Below are positions 31,736 to 41,322 of a stretch of DNA of 46,865 nt, one piece after another (position 1 is the first letter of the stretch; every line of letters starts with the position of its first letter). Under the pieces are notes generated by a model. That model made no database searches, was not told where the DNA came from, and worked only from the letters and a program-made list of their open reading frames with translations. The stretch is taken from NCBI GenBank assembly GCA_009785345.1, contig WQWL01000011.1:1-46865 (forward strand). Reading direction: 5' to 3'. This DNA is from Oscillospiraceae bacterium (GTDB lineage: Bacteria; Bacillota; Clostridia; Oscillospirales; Oscillospiraceae). Both the position numbers and the translations under genes were made by a program.

Positions 31736-32794
31736 ATGTGGATTATAGCGATACAAGTAATTGCCACAGTGCTTATGCTGACTTGGATTATACTTTTGAC
31801 TATGGTAAGTCGTGAGGACTGGGTTATAGCAGGGTATAACAAAGTGTTAGATAATATCCGTGCCATTGAAAAATTAAGAGCAAAGGATGCGGAAAAGCTG
31901 ATTAAACTCGATCAACACCAGGGGTTTTCATATAAGATAATGAAATTGTTTCTTGGCGGCAATTCATCAAAGGAGATAAGTAAGCTAGAGCGCAGTAATG
32001 AGCGTTTGCAACGCAGTAGTCTCAAAGGTATAAATGTATTTATTATGCCGGGCTATGTATTACAACGTAAGTACAAAAAAATTGGTGAAAGCTCTATATA
32101 TAGGACAATTCTGACAAAATGTCGTGAGCTTTACGGCAGAAAGCATGCACGAAACAAATCACTTGAATTAGTTGCGGGAATCCTCTCATACCCAATCATC
32201 GGGATATCTGCTTCGTTAGGTCTTGGGATATTAATCTTAGGAGCGGGGAATTTTACAGCTGGGCTGGCAATTATCGGGTTTGGCAGTATCATTGTTTTGG
32301 TGGTTGTGTATGCGCTGTATGACGAGCTAGGTGATAAGTTAAACAAGCGACACGACGCAATACAAAGACAGTTTCCTAATGTTGTTTCAAAGCTAGCGTT
32401 GCTTGTAACGTCTGGAATGATTATGGATAGAGCCTGGCAGGAAACAGCTGGCAGCAACGAAGGTGAGCTATATGTAGAAATGCGAAGAACGAGCGAAGAA
32501 TTGACGCAAAACATTTCTCCGGAAGATGCATATGCTGGATTTCTTAATCGTTGTAACACTAAAGAGACATCAAAGCTTGCTTCGGCAATTATGCAAAATC
32601 TTTCCAAGGGTAATGCAGAAATCGGTCACCTTCTTAAAGATATGGCTTACGAAGCGTGGCAGGAACGTCGCCATACAGCAAAACGTGATGCTGAAAAAGC
32701 AAACTCAAAACTTATGATACCTACAATGCTTTTGTTGCTTGCAATACTTGTGATGATAATGGTGCCTGTCGCTATGAATTTCACAAACCTCTAA
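31736..32794 (+). CDS. tadC: TadC-like inner-membrane platform protein
   Basis: A 352-residue protein whose ATG lies 9 bp after tadB. It has an N-terminal membrane helix, a long cytosolic charged segment, two central membrane helices (around 145-195), a type II secretion F domain (QFPNVVSKLALLVTSGMIMD, RAWQETA) and a C-terminal membrane helix (MLLLLAILVMIMVPVAM). It pairs with TadB in the pilus platform. Confidence 0.85.
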   Translation: MWIIAIQVIATVLMLTWIILLTMVSREDWVIAGYNKVLDNIRAIEKLRAKDAEKLIKLDQHQGFSYKIMKLFLGGNSSKEISKLERSNERLQRSSLKGINVFIMPGYVLQRKYKKIGESSIYRTILTKCRELYGRKHARNKSLELVAGILSYPIIGISASLGLGILILGAGNFTAGLAIIGFGSIIVLVVVYALYDELGDKLNKRHDAIQRQFPNVVSKLALLVTSGMIMDRAWQETAGSNEGELYVEMRRTSEELTQNISPEDAYAGFLNRCNTKETSKLASAIMQNLSKGNAEIGHLLKDMAYEAWQERRHTAKRDAEKANSKLMIPTMLLLLAILVMIMVPVAMNFTNL

Positions 32795-32853
32795 ATAAAC
32801 GTTGTTTACTTAGTGTTTGATATGTAAAATTTTGAAGAAAGGAGGATTACGCA

Positions 32854-33075
32854 ATGTTGAAAAAACTACGTAACTTGCCACTGTCAGCGTATCTTTTCAC
32901 TAAAGGGTTAATTTCTGATATCAAAAATGATGAGCGTGGGCTCTCAGGTGTCGTTGTTGCGATATTGCTAATTTTGGTAGCGGTCTTAGCAGTAGTGATG
33001 ATTTGGGGATTCTTAGGCGGATGGCTTGCCGACTTGTGGGAAACTATTGTTGGTGAAGCAGGGAATATTAATTAG
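32854..33075 (+). CDS. flp: Flp-type (type IVb) pilin
   Basis: This 73-residue protein has AAAGGAGG before its ATG. It has a 29-residue basic leader ending NDERG, then a hydrophobic stretch LSGVVVAILLILVAVLAVVM and a short polar end. Leader, hydrophobic core and size fit Flp pilins processed by the A24 peptidase encoded at 38640. Unlike the TadE-like proteins nearby, the mature sequence has V, not E, at position +5. It is the likely major pilin, since the gene has the strongest ribosome-binding site in the locus. Confidence 0.75.
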   Translation: MLKKLRNLPLSAYLFTKGLISDIKNDERGLSGVVVAILLILVAVLAVVMIWGFLGGWLADLWETIVGEAGNIN

Positions 33076-33105
33076 TATTCCACGTTATGAAGGAGGATGG
33101 TTGTT

Positions 33106-33186
33106 TTGAAACAGATAAGAAAGAATTCTTTGAAACGGCAAGGTGATGCTGTGGAAAAGCAACCATCATTTTCCCGTCGTTATTGA
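33106..33186 (+). pseudogene. Frameshifted remnant of a tadE-like N-terminus
   Basis: A TTG start behind AAGGAGG encodes LKQIRKNSLKRQGDAVEKQP and soon stops. At the DNA level it matches the start of the next gene (GTGAAACAG...GATGCTGTGG...ACCATC...TTTCCC), with a 2-bp deletion after GATGCTGTGG that destroys the E-A-T-I-L-F-P motif. It is a decayed partial duplicate of the gene at 33265-33903. 33187-33264 shows nothing else. Confidence 0.7.
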
Positions 33187-33264
33187 ATTATTTGGAAAGA
33201 AGCACGAAACTGAGGATGGACAAATGAAGAAAGTAGCAATATATGCACATTAGTAGAGAATAGG

Positions 33265-33903
33265 ATGGCAACTGTGAAACAGAAAAAAAATATTTTTAAA
33301 GACGATAGGGGAGATGCTGTGGTCGAAGCGACCATCCTCTTTCCCATAATGATAATGATTTTTGCGGCACTCGTATTACTTGCCATGTACTTGCCAACAC
33401 GTGCATCATTACAACGTGCAACTCAATTTGCGGCAACGGCTGTTGCCACAGAAATGGGTGGTACATGGATATATTTTGACGAGAATGCTATGTCGCACGG
33501 TTGGCGTAGTGGAAGTGAACTTCGCAACGTTTATAGGGTGTTACTTTCAGGAACAGGTGAAGATTATCGGGGCAAAGCTGAATTTGCAGGAAGACAAGCA
33601 GCGGAAGGTTTTGTGGGACCACAATTTGGTACTTTGACTGTAGATGCTGATATAGTTAATTCTGTCGTTTTCAGCGAAGTCGTAGTTACGGCAACTCGAT
33701 CAATACCTCTAGGGGATGTAGTAGATTTATCTTTCGTTGGATTTCCTACAGTCTTGGAAATCAGTGCAACATCATCTGCTGTGGTTGTAGATGGTGCTGG
33801 ATTTATCCGAAATTTAGACCTTGCGGAAGATTTTGCAGACCGTATTGTCAAGTTGGTTAGTCAAGCATTAGTATTTCCAACACTTTTTTCGATTGCAACT
33901 TAG
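33265..33903 (+). CDS. TadE-like pseudopilin
   Basis: This 212-residue protein has a prepilin-like start, KDDRG then DAVVEATILFPIMIMIFAAL. The motif is the G-x-x-x-x-E cleavage site of A24 peptidases with Glu at +5, followed by the TadE hydrophobic helix. The rest is beta-rich and extracellular. ATG 33265 is used, but GTG 33274 has the better-placed AGGATGG, and the remnant upstream supports that start. The protein probably primes or caps the Tad pilus. Confidence 0.8.
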   Translation: MATVKQKKNIFKDDRGDAVVEATILFPIMIMIFAALVLLAMYLPTRASLQRATQFAATAVATEMGGTWIYFDENAMSHGWRSGSELRNVYRVLLSGTGEDYRGKAEFAGRQAAEGFVGPQFGTLTVDADIVNSVVFSEVVVTATRSIPLGDVVDLSFVGFPTVLEISATSSAVVVDGAGFIRNLDLAEDFADRIVKLVSQALVFPTLFSIAT

Positions 33904-33972
33904 TATTCCATTCTTGAAATACTAGAAATAGCGAGATTTATATAAACATTTATAGATTGGAGCACCAAGTGT

Positions 33973-36645
33973 ATGAAAATAAAGAAACTTTTTAGTGATA
34001 TTAAGGGTGGAGTAACGGTGATGGTGACATTACTTATAATTCCTTCAATACTGGTGAGTGGAACAGCACTTGACTTGGCACGTATTTATTCGACACGTAG
34101 TGCTACAGAAAATGCAAATCAACTTGCTGCAAATGCAATACTGACGCAGTACGATGCACTTTTGAAAGATGTATATGGGCTATTTGCGGTCATGGAAGAT
34201 GACCCGATTCTTGGTTCAATGCTTGTGGATTATATCAACCTGGCAGTTCTAGGTGTAGATGGGCAAAGTAATGCTCTAGGAACATTTAGACATTTTCAAG
34301 GTTCGGTTCAACCACCGAATGTCGAATTTGCACACGGTCAACATCTGGAAAACACCGAGGTATTGCGTCGTCAGATTGAAGAGTATATGATGTTACGCGG
34401 ACCAATAATATTACTCGATGATATCAAAATACTTGGTATTCTTGATAGCTTTGCGAAACTTGCTATTGACAATAGAACTATTCGGATAAAACAGGAGATT
34501 GATTATAAAATAAGTGACCTTGAAGATTATTACAGGCGAATATTTATAAACATTAACAATATTCATGATTATATGAGCGTCATGAATCCAATGCTAGAAG
34601 ATGTCAACAGGAGCTTGGATTCGATAAACCATCAACTTAGCCTGTTACAGAGCACACGTGAAGACTGGAGAGACGCATTTGACTCTGATAGTGATGATAG
34701 GCTACATCTAATGAGTGACTTAGAGAACAAGCATGGAGGCATTATAGCAAACATAAGAAATTTGACAAGTGGGGGAAGTGTCAACAGAAACTGGGTGGAT
34801 GGCAGACGTAACAATGATACTTGGATACCTGGTTATTGGGGAAACAGCATTCCTGCCAACCCTGTTCTCAATACAGCCGTGGGCAATATACGTGGTCTGA
34901 TTAACTCAATTAATACAGAATTTGGACGTATGTTCGCAAATAGTGTGAGAGCAGATGAGGTAGCTCGCAACATTCAGGAAAGGGTTCCGGCACTTGAGAG
35001 TAGTCTTGCAAACTCATCAGATGCACTAAGAACTGGATTGACGACACCGGCTGGAGATTCAGCGATGGACTTCTATAGAAAAATTGAGTCATTTAATGTT
35101 ACGACTATGACTGAAGCCTTTATGAATAGCAATGCTGTAGTCATAGGTAGTGTGGAAGATTTGTTGGATAATATCGGATATGGGCAAAGAGGTACAGATT
35201 TGATATTAACTGCTACAGAACTCGGAAACTTATCAACTGTAAGATTTCCCGTCAACAGATACATCACAAATAGAACGGCAGACGTGGTTGTTAACGACGG
35301 ATTGCGTGCGTTGTCAAATTTGTCGCCAAACCAATATTGGATTTTTACAGAGCCGCTGTTGCGCTTTAACAATGCGACATTTAATGCATATGGTAATGGG
35401 AGTTTTTATGATTTACTGAATGAGTGGTATGGTGAAGATGGTGATGGTGCACAAAAAAATAGTGCAAGATCATCTATACGTGCTTTGCGTAGAGCTGCTC
35501 AGCAATTATTCAATAGGTTGACATTTACGCCCAGAGGTGCTGGGTACTTTGATGTTGCTTACGGTGATGATGGAAATTGGTTTAGTGGAGATTGGTATCA
35601 AGATGGAAGCACGAGCAATGCGCTTGATGATAATGGGCAATTTGATCAACTATCGAATTCTAGTCTCGCAGGAGACATTGCAAATAATCTTCTACTAATT
35701 GCATATGGCACTCAAATGTTTTCTAATTTCACAACATCTGGAAGTGGCTCTGACAAAACGATATCAGGGGCATCGCTTAATACGGATATAAATTATTTCT
35801 TTCAATCTGAGCAGGAATTTATGTTTACCGGAAATCTTAATAGCTCACGTTTGAATGTACTCGCTGTCTCAGGTGTAATACTTTTGATACGTTTTGTATT
35901 CAATTATATATCTACATTTATCATATCTGAAATTAGAGATACACTTAATGGGATTAGAAAAGCCTTTCCGAAGTGGGGGTTCTTGATTGCTGAACTTGCT
36001 CGGTTTGGATGGGCACTTGCTGAATCAGCAGTAGATGTGGTTGCATTGGTGAGTAGACAAGATGTACCATTAATTAAGCTAAAAGAAGAGCAATGGTTTT
36101 TGGGACTCAGTTTTGGAGCTTTGCGTAAGCTAGGTGTTCAAGCATCGAACAGCTTGATTGTTGATGCCGGTCATGCAATGGATGTTGAGCTAGGATTCTT
36201 TGAGGATGCTATAGATGCAGTACTGAAGTATAAGGATGATGAAGCATTTAAACTGATAGATACACCTTTTGGTGAAGTGGTGACAGTAGGCGGTGGCGAT
36301 ATCAAATTTAAGCCAGAAACAATGTTAGACATAAGCTATGATCAATATGTGTTTGTTCTATTAATGTTCATAAGTAGTGATACCTTAGCTGAAAGAATTG
36401 CAAGATTAATATCACTAAACATGACAAACAAAAGGAATAGTGTATTTGATCCAGGTATAGAGATTCGGGGTAGTGAAAGTGCTATGGCAGGTGTCGAGAT
36501 GTTCGATTTATCAAGAGCTATAACAGATTTCACCATTACAACCACTGTGGATATGAGAATGTTATTTATAGCATCGCAACTTGCAGAGCGTGGGTTGCAA
36601 GGAGGTACAATGCTTATAGAAGTGACAAATTATGGGGGATACTGA
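33973..36645 (+). CDS. Large TadG-like membrane protein
   Basis: The N-terminus KGGVTVMVTLLIIPSILVSG, followed by TALDLARIYSTRSATENANQ, is the TadG/TadE-like membrane helix. An ~850-residue region follows that is mostly outside the cytoplasm and rich in helices, N and D. Two more hydrophobic stretches occur near 630-660 and 675-700. The family resembles the long Tad-locus proteins of Clostridia annotated as DUF5702. ATG 33973 has TGGAG 12 nt upstream. Its exact role is unknown; a structural part of the pilus base is likely. Confidence 0.65.
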   Translation: MKIKKLFSDIKGGVTVMVTLLIIPSILVSGTALDLARIYSTRSATENANQLAANAILTQYDALLKDVYGLFAVMEDDPILGSMLVDYINLAVLGVDGQSNALGTFRHFQGSVQPPNVEFAHGQHLENTEVLRRQIEEYMMLRGPIILLDDIKILGILDSFAKLAIDNRTIRIKQEIDYKISDLEDYYRRIFININNIHDYMSVMNPMLEDVNRSLDSINHQLSLLQSTREDWRDAFDSDSDDRLHLMSDLENKHGGIIANIRNLTSGGSVNRNWVDGRRNNDTWIPGYWGNSIPANPVLNTAVGNIRGLINSINTEFGRMFANSVRADEVARNIQERVPALESSLANSSDALRTGLTTPAGDSAMDFYRKIESFNVTTMTEAFMNSNAVVIGSVEDLLDNIGYGQRGTDLILTATELGNLSTVRFPVNRYITNRTADVVVNDGLRALSNLSPNQYWIFTEPLLRFNNATFNAYGNGSFYDLLNEWYGEDGDGAQKNSARSSIRALRRAAQQLFNRLTFTPRGAGYFDVAYGDDGNWFSGDWYQDGSTSNALDDNGQFDQLSNSSLAGDIANNLLLIAYGTQMFSNFTTSGSGSDKTISGASLNTDINYFFQSEQEFMFTGNLNSSRLNVLAVSGVILLIRFVFNYISTFIISEIRDTLNGIRKAFPKWGFLIAELARFGWALAESAVDVVALVSRQDVPLIKLKEEQWFLGLSFGALRKLGVQASNSLIVDAGHAMDVELGFFEDAIDAVLKYKDDEAFKLIDTPFGEVVTVGGGDIKFKPETMLDISYDQYVFVLLMFISSDTLAERIARLISLNMTNKRNSVFDPGIEIRGSESAMAGVEMFDLSRAITDFTITTTVDMRMLFIASQLAERGLQGGTMLIEVTNYGGY

Positions 36646-36647
36646 TT

Positions 36648-37103
36648 ATGATTGAGTCAAATGCAGGACTTCTTTATACGATGAGCTATTTGATTATTCC
36701 TATAATTATAGTTTTTGTAATTCTTTTTGTAATAATTATGAAAAGAGTTACAAAAATATCGAAAGATAATAGCATACCAATGGAAGCAGTGCTGTTTTGT
36801 TTTGTTTCAAGAGGCAGATCTGATCGAAGCCTTTCGAAATCAAGAATAAGTAGAGATATACCTAATCTAGATAAATTTGGACACCTAATACCCAAAAGAG
36901 GAGGACGAATTTATAGTCATAGGAATAAGTACGCATATGTTCCTGCGGTAGTTGTGACAGTAAATGGCGAAACCAGATTGGTCATATCTATTGGAAATTC
37001 AGATCGTCGTTTATCTGAGCAAGATTTAGGAAAGACAGTGAACATTTTGTACAGAAGAGTGGGAGGTTACCAAACTTTTGTAATTAAAGATGTCAATCGA
37101 TAG
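36648..37103 (+). CDS. Small membrane protein of unknown function
   Basis: A 151-residue protein, 2 bp after the TadG-like gene. One transmembrane helix (residues 11-32) is followed by a soluble beta-rich domain (YVPAVVVTVNGETRLVISIG, DLGKTVNILYRR) that resembles small OB- or SH3-like membrane-linked domains. I do not recognise the family. Tight spacing places it in the Tad operon. Confidence 0.65.
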   Translation: MIESNAGLLYTMSYLIIPIIIVFVILFVIIMKRVTKISKDNSIPMEAVLFCFVSRGRSDRSLSKSRISRDIPNLDKFGHLIPKRGGRIYSHRNKYAYVPAVVVTVNGETRLVISIGNSDRRLSEQDLGKTVNILYRRVGGYQTFVIKDVNR

Positions 37104-37145
37104 CTAGGTGAATTGAAACAATAATTTGTGAATGGAGAAGCAAAA

Positions 37146-37925
37146 ATGAAGAGATTAAACATGTTAACAAGTATATTATGTCTGGTGACTATTTTTGCGA
37201 TGGTGACAGGGTGCACATCTGCAAATAATCAGTACGGTGCACAGACGGATGAGATAAGTCAAGAGACAACTGAACGAGATGTAATTGAAAGCACGCCGTA
37301 TGATTTGGAAATTACAGAGGATGAAGAATCTAGCAGTTTGCAAGATAATCGAGAAGACAGAGTAACCAATACAATAACTCCTATAGACGGGCGACCTATT
37401 GAGATATTCCAAACTCTTGATGATAACCCTGCATCGACTGTAGCAGAACTAGAGGTGCTATTTGGTGTGCCTGCTGAAGTTTACGATATAACAGATCGCG
37501 GATTAATGAATATGCGTATTCAGTTTGACGAATCTTCTCATGTGCAGTTCAATGTATATCCCGAAGATCACGTCAGACAAGGAAGCATTGTTGACGGAAG
37601 ACTTCGCTTTGTTGGACAAGCTCAAATATTTTATGACACATCTCTTACATTTCCGGATGACACGCATGAATTCATTCTTGGAGTTGTAGATATGGCTAGA
37701 GAATATGAACCTGACAACCAATTTAGAAGAAATGAAGTGGCACATGATTTGGTGGCAGAGTTTTTAGACAATGAAGGCTTTAGAGTAGATTGGTCATTTG
37801 ATAGTGGTTTTTCAGAGCAAAGAATATGGTCTGATGGTAACCATATAATTGCACAACGGGAACCAGGTGTTTTCTTAATTTTATTCAATGATGTTATACA
37901 TGGTGCGTGGACATTTTTTAGGTAA
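37146..37925 (+). CDS. Lipoprotein of unknown function
   Basis: A 259-residue protein. ATG 37146 is preferred over the GTG at 37128 because TGGAGAAG lies just upstream and the signal peptide then has normal length. The lipobox MVTGC ends a signal of about 20 residues, so the mature protein is attached to the outer face of the membrane by Cys. An acidic linker and an alpha/beta domain follow (VAELEVLFGVPAEVYDITDR looks like a module with a conserved G-x-P turn). No family recognised. It may help pilus assembly at the cell surface. Confidence 0.7.
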   Translation: MKRLNMLTSILCLVTIFAMVTGCTSANNQYGAQTDEISQETTERDVIESTPYDLEITEDEESSSLQDNREDRVTNTITPIDGRPIEIFQTLDDNPASTVAELEVLFGVPAEVYDITDRGLMNMRIQFDESSHVQFNVYPEDHVRQGSIVDGRLRFVGQAQIFYDTSLTFPDDTHEFILGVVDMAREYEPDNQFRRNEVAHDLVAEFLDNEGFRVDWSFDSGFSEQRIWSDGNHIIAQREPGVFLILFNDVIHGAWTFFR

Positions 37926-38040
37926 TGAAGGTTACAAAAATTTAGATAAGCAGGACAACCTAATGATTACTCATGCGTGGCCACAATGTATTGCTACAAT
38001 GCATGGGACTGGAAAACTATAGAGAGAGGATCAATTTTAA

Positions 38041-38643
38041 ATGCGTAAGGATGAAAATGGGCATATAGTTGTGGAAACAGTCGGTGCGTTTATACCGTTT
38101 GTGTTGCTTGTTATATCCATATTAAGTTTAGTGCAGCTAACGGCAACACAGGCACGCGTACATAGTGCTTTAACACAAACAGCTCTGACAATTTCAAAAT
38201 ATAGTTATGTCGTGGAACTGACTAGTGGCGGCACGAGTGTTGCGGATATTGATTTGGTGCACGCGCAACTTTTATCACAAATATCCGGTGAGGGTGCTCA
38301 TGCTCCGCCTTTCGCAACTCCATCAGTTGCAGTTGCATGGCTTGGTGACGGTGGAGTTTCGGACACCTTGATAAGAACATTGATGAATAGATTCCTGCAA
38401 GAGGATGGTATGTCAGGTCATGAGTACCTACTCAGTGCGCATGTTCTAGGTGGGATTGATGGGCTGGATTTTACAGGAAGTGTAATAATCGACTCTGATG
38501 AGAACATCATTCTAACTGTGACATATAGAATTGCATATACATTTGGTGCACTTCCACTGCCGTTACCTAACCCCTATCTGACGGTGACGCAAACAGCAAT
38601 GACGAGAGCTTGGCTTGGAGGGAGTGGAGAGGGATATAAATGA
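38041..38643 (+). CDS. Second TadE-like pseudopilin
   Basis: This 200-residue protein starts at ATG 38041 with GAGAGAGG about 12 nt upstream. KDENG, then HIVVETVGAFIPFVLLVISI, matches the G-cleavage, Glu+5 and hydrophobic helix pattern of TadE proteins. The distal part is beta-rich. The gene is directly followed by, and overlaps, the prepilin peptidase that should process it. 37926-38040 is noncoding. Confidence 0.78.
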   Translation: MRKDENGHIVVETVGAFIPFVLLVISILSLVQLTATQARVHSALTQTALTISKYSYVVELTSGGTSVADIDLVHAQLLSQISGEGAHAPPFATPSVAVAWLGDGGVSDTLIRTLMNRFLQEDGMSGHEYLLSAHVLGGIDGLDFTGSVIIDSDENIILTVTYRIAYTFGALPLPLPNPYLTVTQTAMTRAWLGGSGEGYK

Positions 38644-39188
38644 TAAACAAAGACAAACTGAAGTCACTTTGGCCTTACTCTGGACTTCCTGTTGTGATAG
38701 CTGTATTGCTATTGTTTCAAGTAGGCACATTTGACGCTTTTTACATTTTACAGTCAGGGTTACTCTTGGTTTTTGGATACATCATAGCGGTGTTGGATTT
38801 TCAAACAAAAAAAATACCAAACAAGCTTGTGTTGGCAATGCTTGGTGCGTGGATAATTATAGTTGTGCCGCAGTTGTTTTTTAATATAGACGCTACCATT
38901 TATTTATTAATTGATTCACTTATTGGATTTGTTATCGCAGGTGGGATGTTTTTATTGGTCTACCTCATAAGTCGTAGGGGACTTGGTGGTGGCGATGTCA
39001 AGTTTATGGCAGTAGCGGGGCTATATCTGGGTATGAGTGGAGTTCTTCCAGCTATGCTGGTTGGTTCAGTTCTTGCAGGACTAACGGGTTTTGTATTGAT
39101 ACTGATAAAAAAGATTGGACGAAAAGATGCCATACCACTTGCGCCATTTTTATATGTAGGTATATTAGCAACAATATTTTTTGTATAA
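38640..39188 (+). CDS. tadV: A24 prepilin peptidase (TadV/CpaA-type)
   Basis: This 182-residue integral membrane protein overlaps the previous gene by 4 bp. It has about six membrane helices. The two catalytic aspartates are in AVLDFQTKKIPNKLV and in GLGGGDVKFMAVAGL (the GxGD-type motif). The enzyme cleaves the leaders of the Flp pilin and TadE-like proteins at the cytoplasmic membrane face. The N-methyltransferase domain of PilD is absent, as expected for Tad systems. Confidence 0.9.
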   Translation: MINKDKLKSLWPYSGLPVVIAVLLLFQVGTFDAFYILQSGLLLVFGYIIAVLDFQTKKIPNKLVLAMLGAWIIIVVPQLFFNIDATIYLLIDSLIGFVIAGGMFLLVYLISRRGLGGGDVKFMAVAGLYLGMSGVLPAMLVGSVLAGLTGFVLILIKKIGRKDAIPLAPFLYVGILATIFFV

Positions 39189-39207
39189 GCGAGGAGGGGG
39201 TAATCAA

Positions 39208-40530
39208 TTGAATCGCTCAGTTCGTATATTAGTGGTCATATTGTGCATAGCTTTGCTTGGTGTATCTTGGCTTGTAGCTGTGACAATGCAATCTGATCTT
39301 GAAAGGCAAACAGGACTATATAATGAGGCAATGGAGCTTCTAGAGGATGGGTTATATATTCGTGCCTATCCATTACTTGAGGAGGCTATCGATTTTAACA
39401 CAGAGGAAACATTTAGAATAGAAGAAATTCTAAAAGATGTATATTTGAACTTAATTGATCAATCAGGATTTCGTCGTAGATATATGGACTTACTAAGCAG
39501 ACAGATGGACAGAGCTGACGCACCACCTGAAGTGTTTATGGAAGCGGCTATGTTCCATCTCAGTAACAGGCGTTTACAAGATGCTTTGGCGGTTCTCAGA
39601 GATGGGATAGAAAAAACTGGAAGCGAACAGCTTATAACTCTGTATGAAGAGGAGCGTTATGCTTTTCGAAATATTCGAACACAACTTGAATACATAATGG
39701 AAGGGCATAATGCGACATTTCAGATAAAAAACGAAGGTCTTTGGGGTGTTGCAGGGGCAGATGGTTCTATACTCGTGCCATACAGATTTGATGAAATCAG
39801 TACGTTTTCGGGAGACAGAGCATTTGTTATGAGTGATGGCGAAGTCTTTGCCGTAGACCGCAGGGGCAACCGCATCTTGAAATTGCACGAGAATGTCACG
39901 GAGATTGGAAATTTTGCTGATAATAGATTAACGTTGATGATAGATGGCAGGTGGCATCGTGCGACCTCAGAACTTGAGGTTGGAGCCACATATTTTGATA
40001 TGATAGGTATGCACTCTAGCGGTAATGCAGCAGCAATGCAAGGCGGTAGATGGGGAGTTATTGACAGTTCTGCTCAATGGATTATCCCCGCCGAGCATGG
40101 TGAAGTAATAATGGATGAGCTTGGTCGTGCTTATGGTCAAGGTGCGGTTTTTGTCAGAAATGGAAACGCAGTAACTCTTCTTGTAGACGGCGAGCGCGTA
40201 GGAGGAACTTTTGAAGATGCAAGACCATTTGGAGAAGAAAACTTCGCGGCAGTCAAGAATAATGGTTTGTGGGGATTTATAAATACATCAGGCGAGTTAG
40301 TGATAAGCTATCAATTTGAAGATGCGCGGTCATTTGGACAACACTTGGCAGCAGTGCAAATAGGAGATTATTGGGGTTACATTAACTTGTTAGGTGATGT
40401 GGTCATCGAGCCGGAATTTTTGGAAGCAAAGAGCTTTAATGGTGGCAGTGCTCCGGTTCTCACGGAAAGCGGGTGGCAATTTATAGCTCTCATTGAATAT
40501 GTTGGTGTTGCTGGTGGTGGACTATTCTAA
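39208..40530 (+). CDS. Membrane protein with TPR-like and WG repeats
   Basis: A 440-residue protein. TTG 39208 is chosen for GAGGAGGGGG 8 nt upstream. A signal anchor (residues 4-24) is followed by a TPR-like region (YNEAMELLEDGLYIRAYPLL), and then WG repeats: GLWGVAGADGSILVPYRFDE, GRWGVIDSSAQWIIPAEHGE, GLWGFINTSGELVISYQFED and YWGYINLLGDVVIEPEFLEA. WG repeats form beta-propeller-like or extended structures in surface proteins. A TPR plus propeller could take the place of TadD as an assembly scaffold. Confidence 0.8.
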   Translation: MNRSVRILVVILCIALLGVSWLVAVTMQSDLERQTGLYNEAMELLEDGLYIRAYPLLEEAIDFNTEETFRIEEILKDVYLNLIDQSGFRRRYMDLLSRQMDRADAPPEVFMEAAMFHLSNRRLQDALAVLRDGIEKTGSEQLITLYEEERYAFRNIRTQLEYIMEGHNATFQIKNEGLWGVAGADGSILVPYRFDEISTFSGDRAFVMSDGEVFAVDRRGNRILKLHENVTEIGNFADNRLTLMIDGRWHRATSELEVGATYFDMIGMHSSGNAAAMQGGRWGVIDSSAQWIIPAEHGEVIMDELGRAYGQGAVFVRNGNAVTLLVDGERVGGTFEDARPFGEENFAAVKNNGLWGFINTSGELVISYQFEDARSFGQHLAAVQIGDYWGYINLLGDVVIEPEFLEAKSFNGGSAPVLTESGWQFIALIEYVGVAGGGLF

Positions 40531-40628
40531 CTTTTTTTGGGGGATTGTATTCGTGCAAGATTAGTAGTTTCATTTTCCGCAGACGTATATGTGGCGGGAC
40601 ATTATAAAATATTTACAGAGGATGATGT

Positions 40629-41309
40629 ATGGAGTTTCTATATGACGGAATTTGTCTAAAAAATGGACGAGCCACCAACATGGATAGCATTTTGCTTTCG
40701 AAGCGACAGATATTAGACAAAAATGCCATGTTGGCTGTTGTTTGCGACGGTGTTGGCAGCATGTCCGATGGAGCTTATGCAAGCGTTGAGTCGGTGCGGT
40801 TACTAAACAAATGGTTTTCGAACCTCTCTGACGTAGGGCGACCGGGGTTGCGCTTGAGAGATGAGGTTCTATCTATAAATGCAAGGATAGCTGAGTATGC
40901 AAATGAACGAAGCTTGCAGACAGCTACAACACTATCTGCATTGCTCTTAATAGAGGGGCAATTATACATCGTACATGCCGGCGATAGCAGAATATATTCT
41001 ATTGGCACAAATGGTTTACAACTCTTAACTGTCGATGCAGTCACTACGTCAGGACAATTAACAACATATATTGGACGTTATGCCGATATGGAGTTGTACT
41101 ATATGGAGCAGACTGTAATGAGCAATGCCTTTCTGTTATGCTCAGATGGATTATATAAACGTGTCCACGTTGAAGAATGTTTACAAAATAACAACATCGA
41201 CGTTAGCAACAGTAAAACAATAAATATGACGCTAAACTCACTCGCCGAACTTGCGATTGAACGGGGTGAGCGAGATAATATTTCTATTGCGATAGTGACC
41301 ATAAAATAA
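40629..41309 (+). CDS. PP2C-family Ser/Thr protein phosphatase
   Basis: This 226-residue protein has all PP2C metal motifs: N-M-D near 19, VCDGVGSMSDG, HAGDSRIYSI, LLCSDGLYK and RDNISI at the C-terminus. It should reverse phosphorylation by the kinase at 22225. ATG 40629 has AGAGGA 6 nt upstream. The 98-bp gap before it contains a weak TATA-type sequence, so it may have its own promoter. Confidence 0.9.
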   Translation: MEFLYDGICLKNGRATNMDSILLSKRQILDKNAMLAVVCDGVGSMSDGAYASVESVRLLNKWFSNLSDVGRPGLRLRDEVLSINARIAEYANERSLQTATTLSALLLIEGQLYIVHAGDSRIYSIGTNGLQLLTVDAVTTSGQLTTYIGRYADMELYYMEQTVMSNAFLLCSDGLYKRVHVEECLQNNNIDVSNSKTINMTLNSLAELAIERGERDNISIAIVTIK

Positions 41310-41322
41310 GTAAGGGAGGGGT

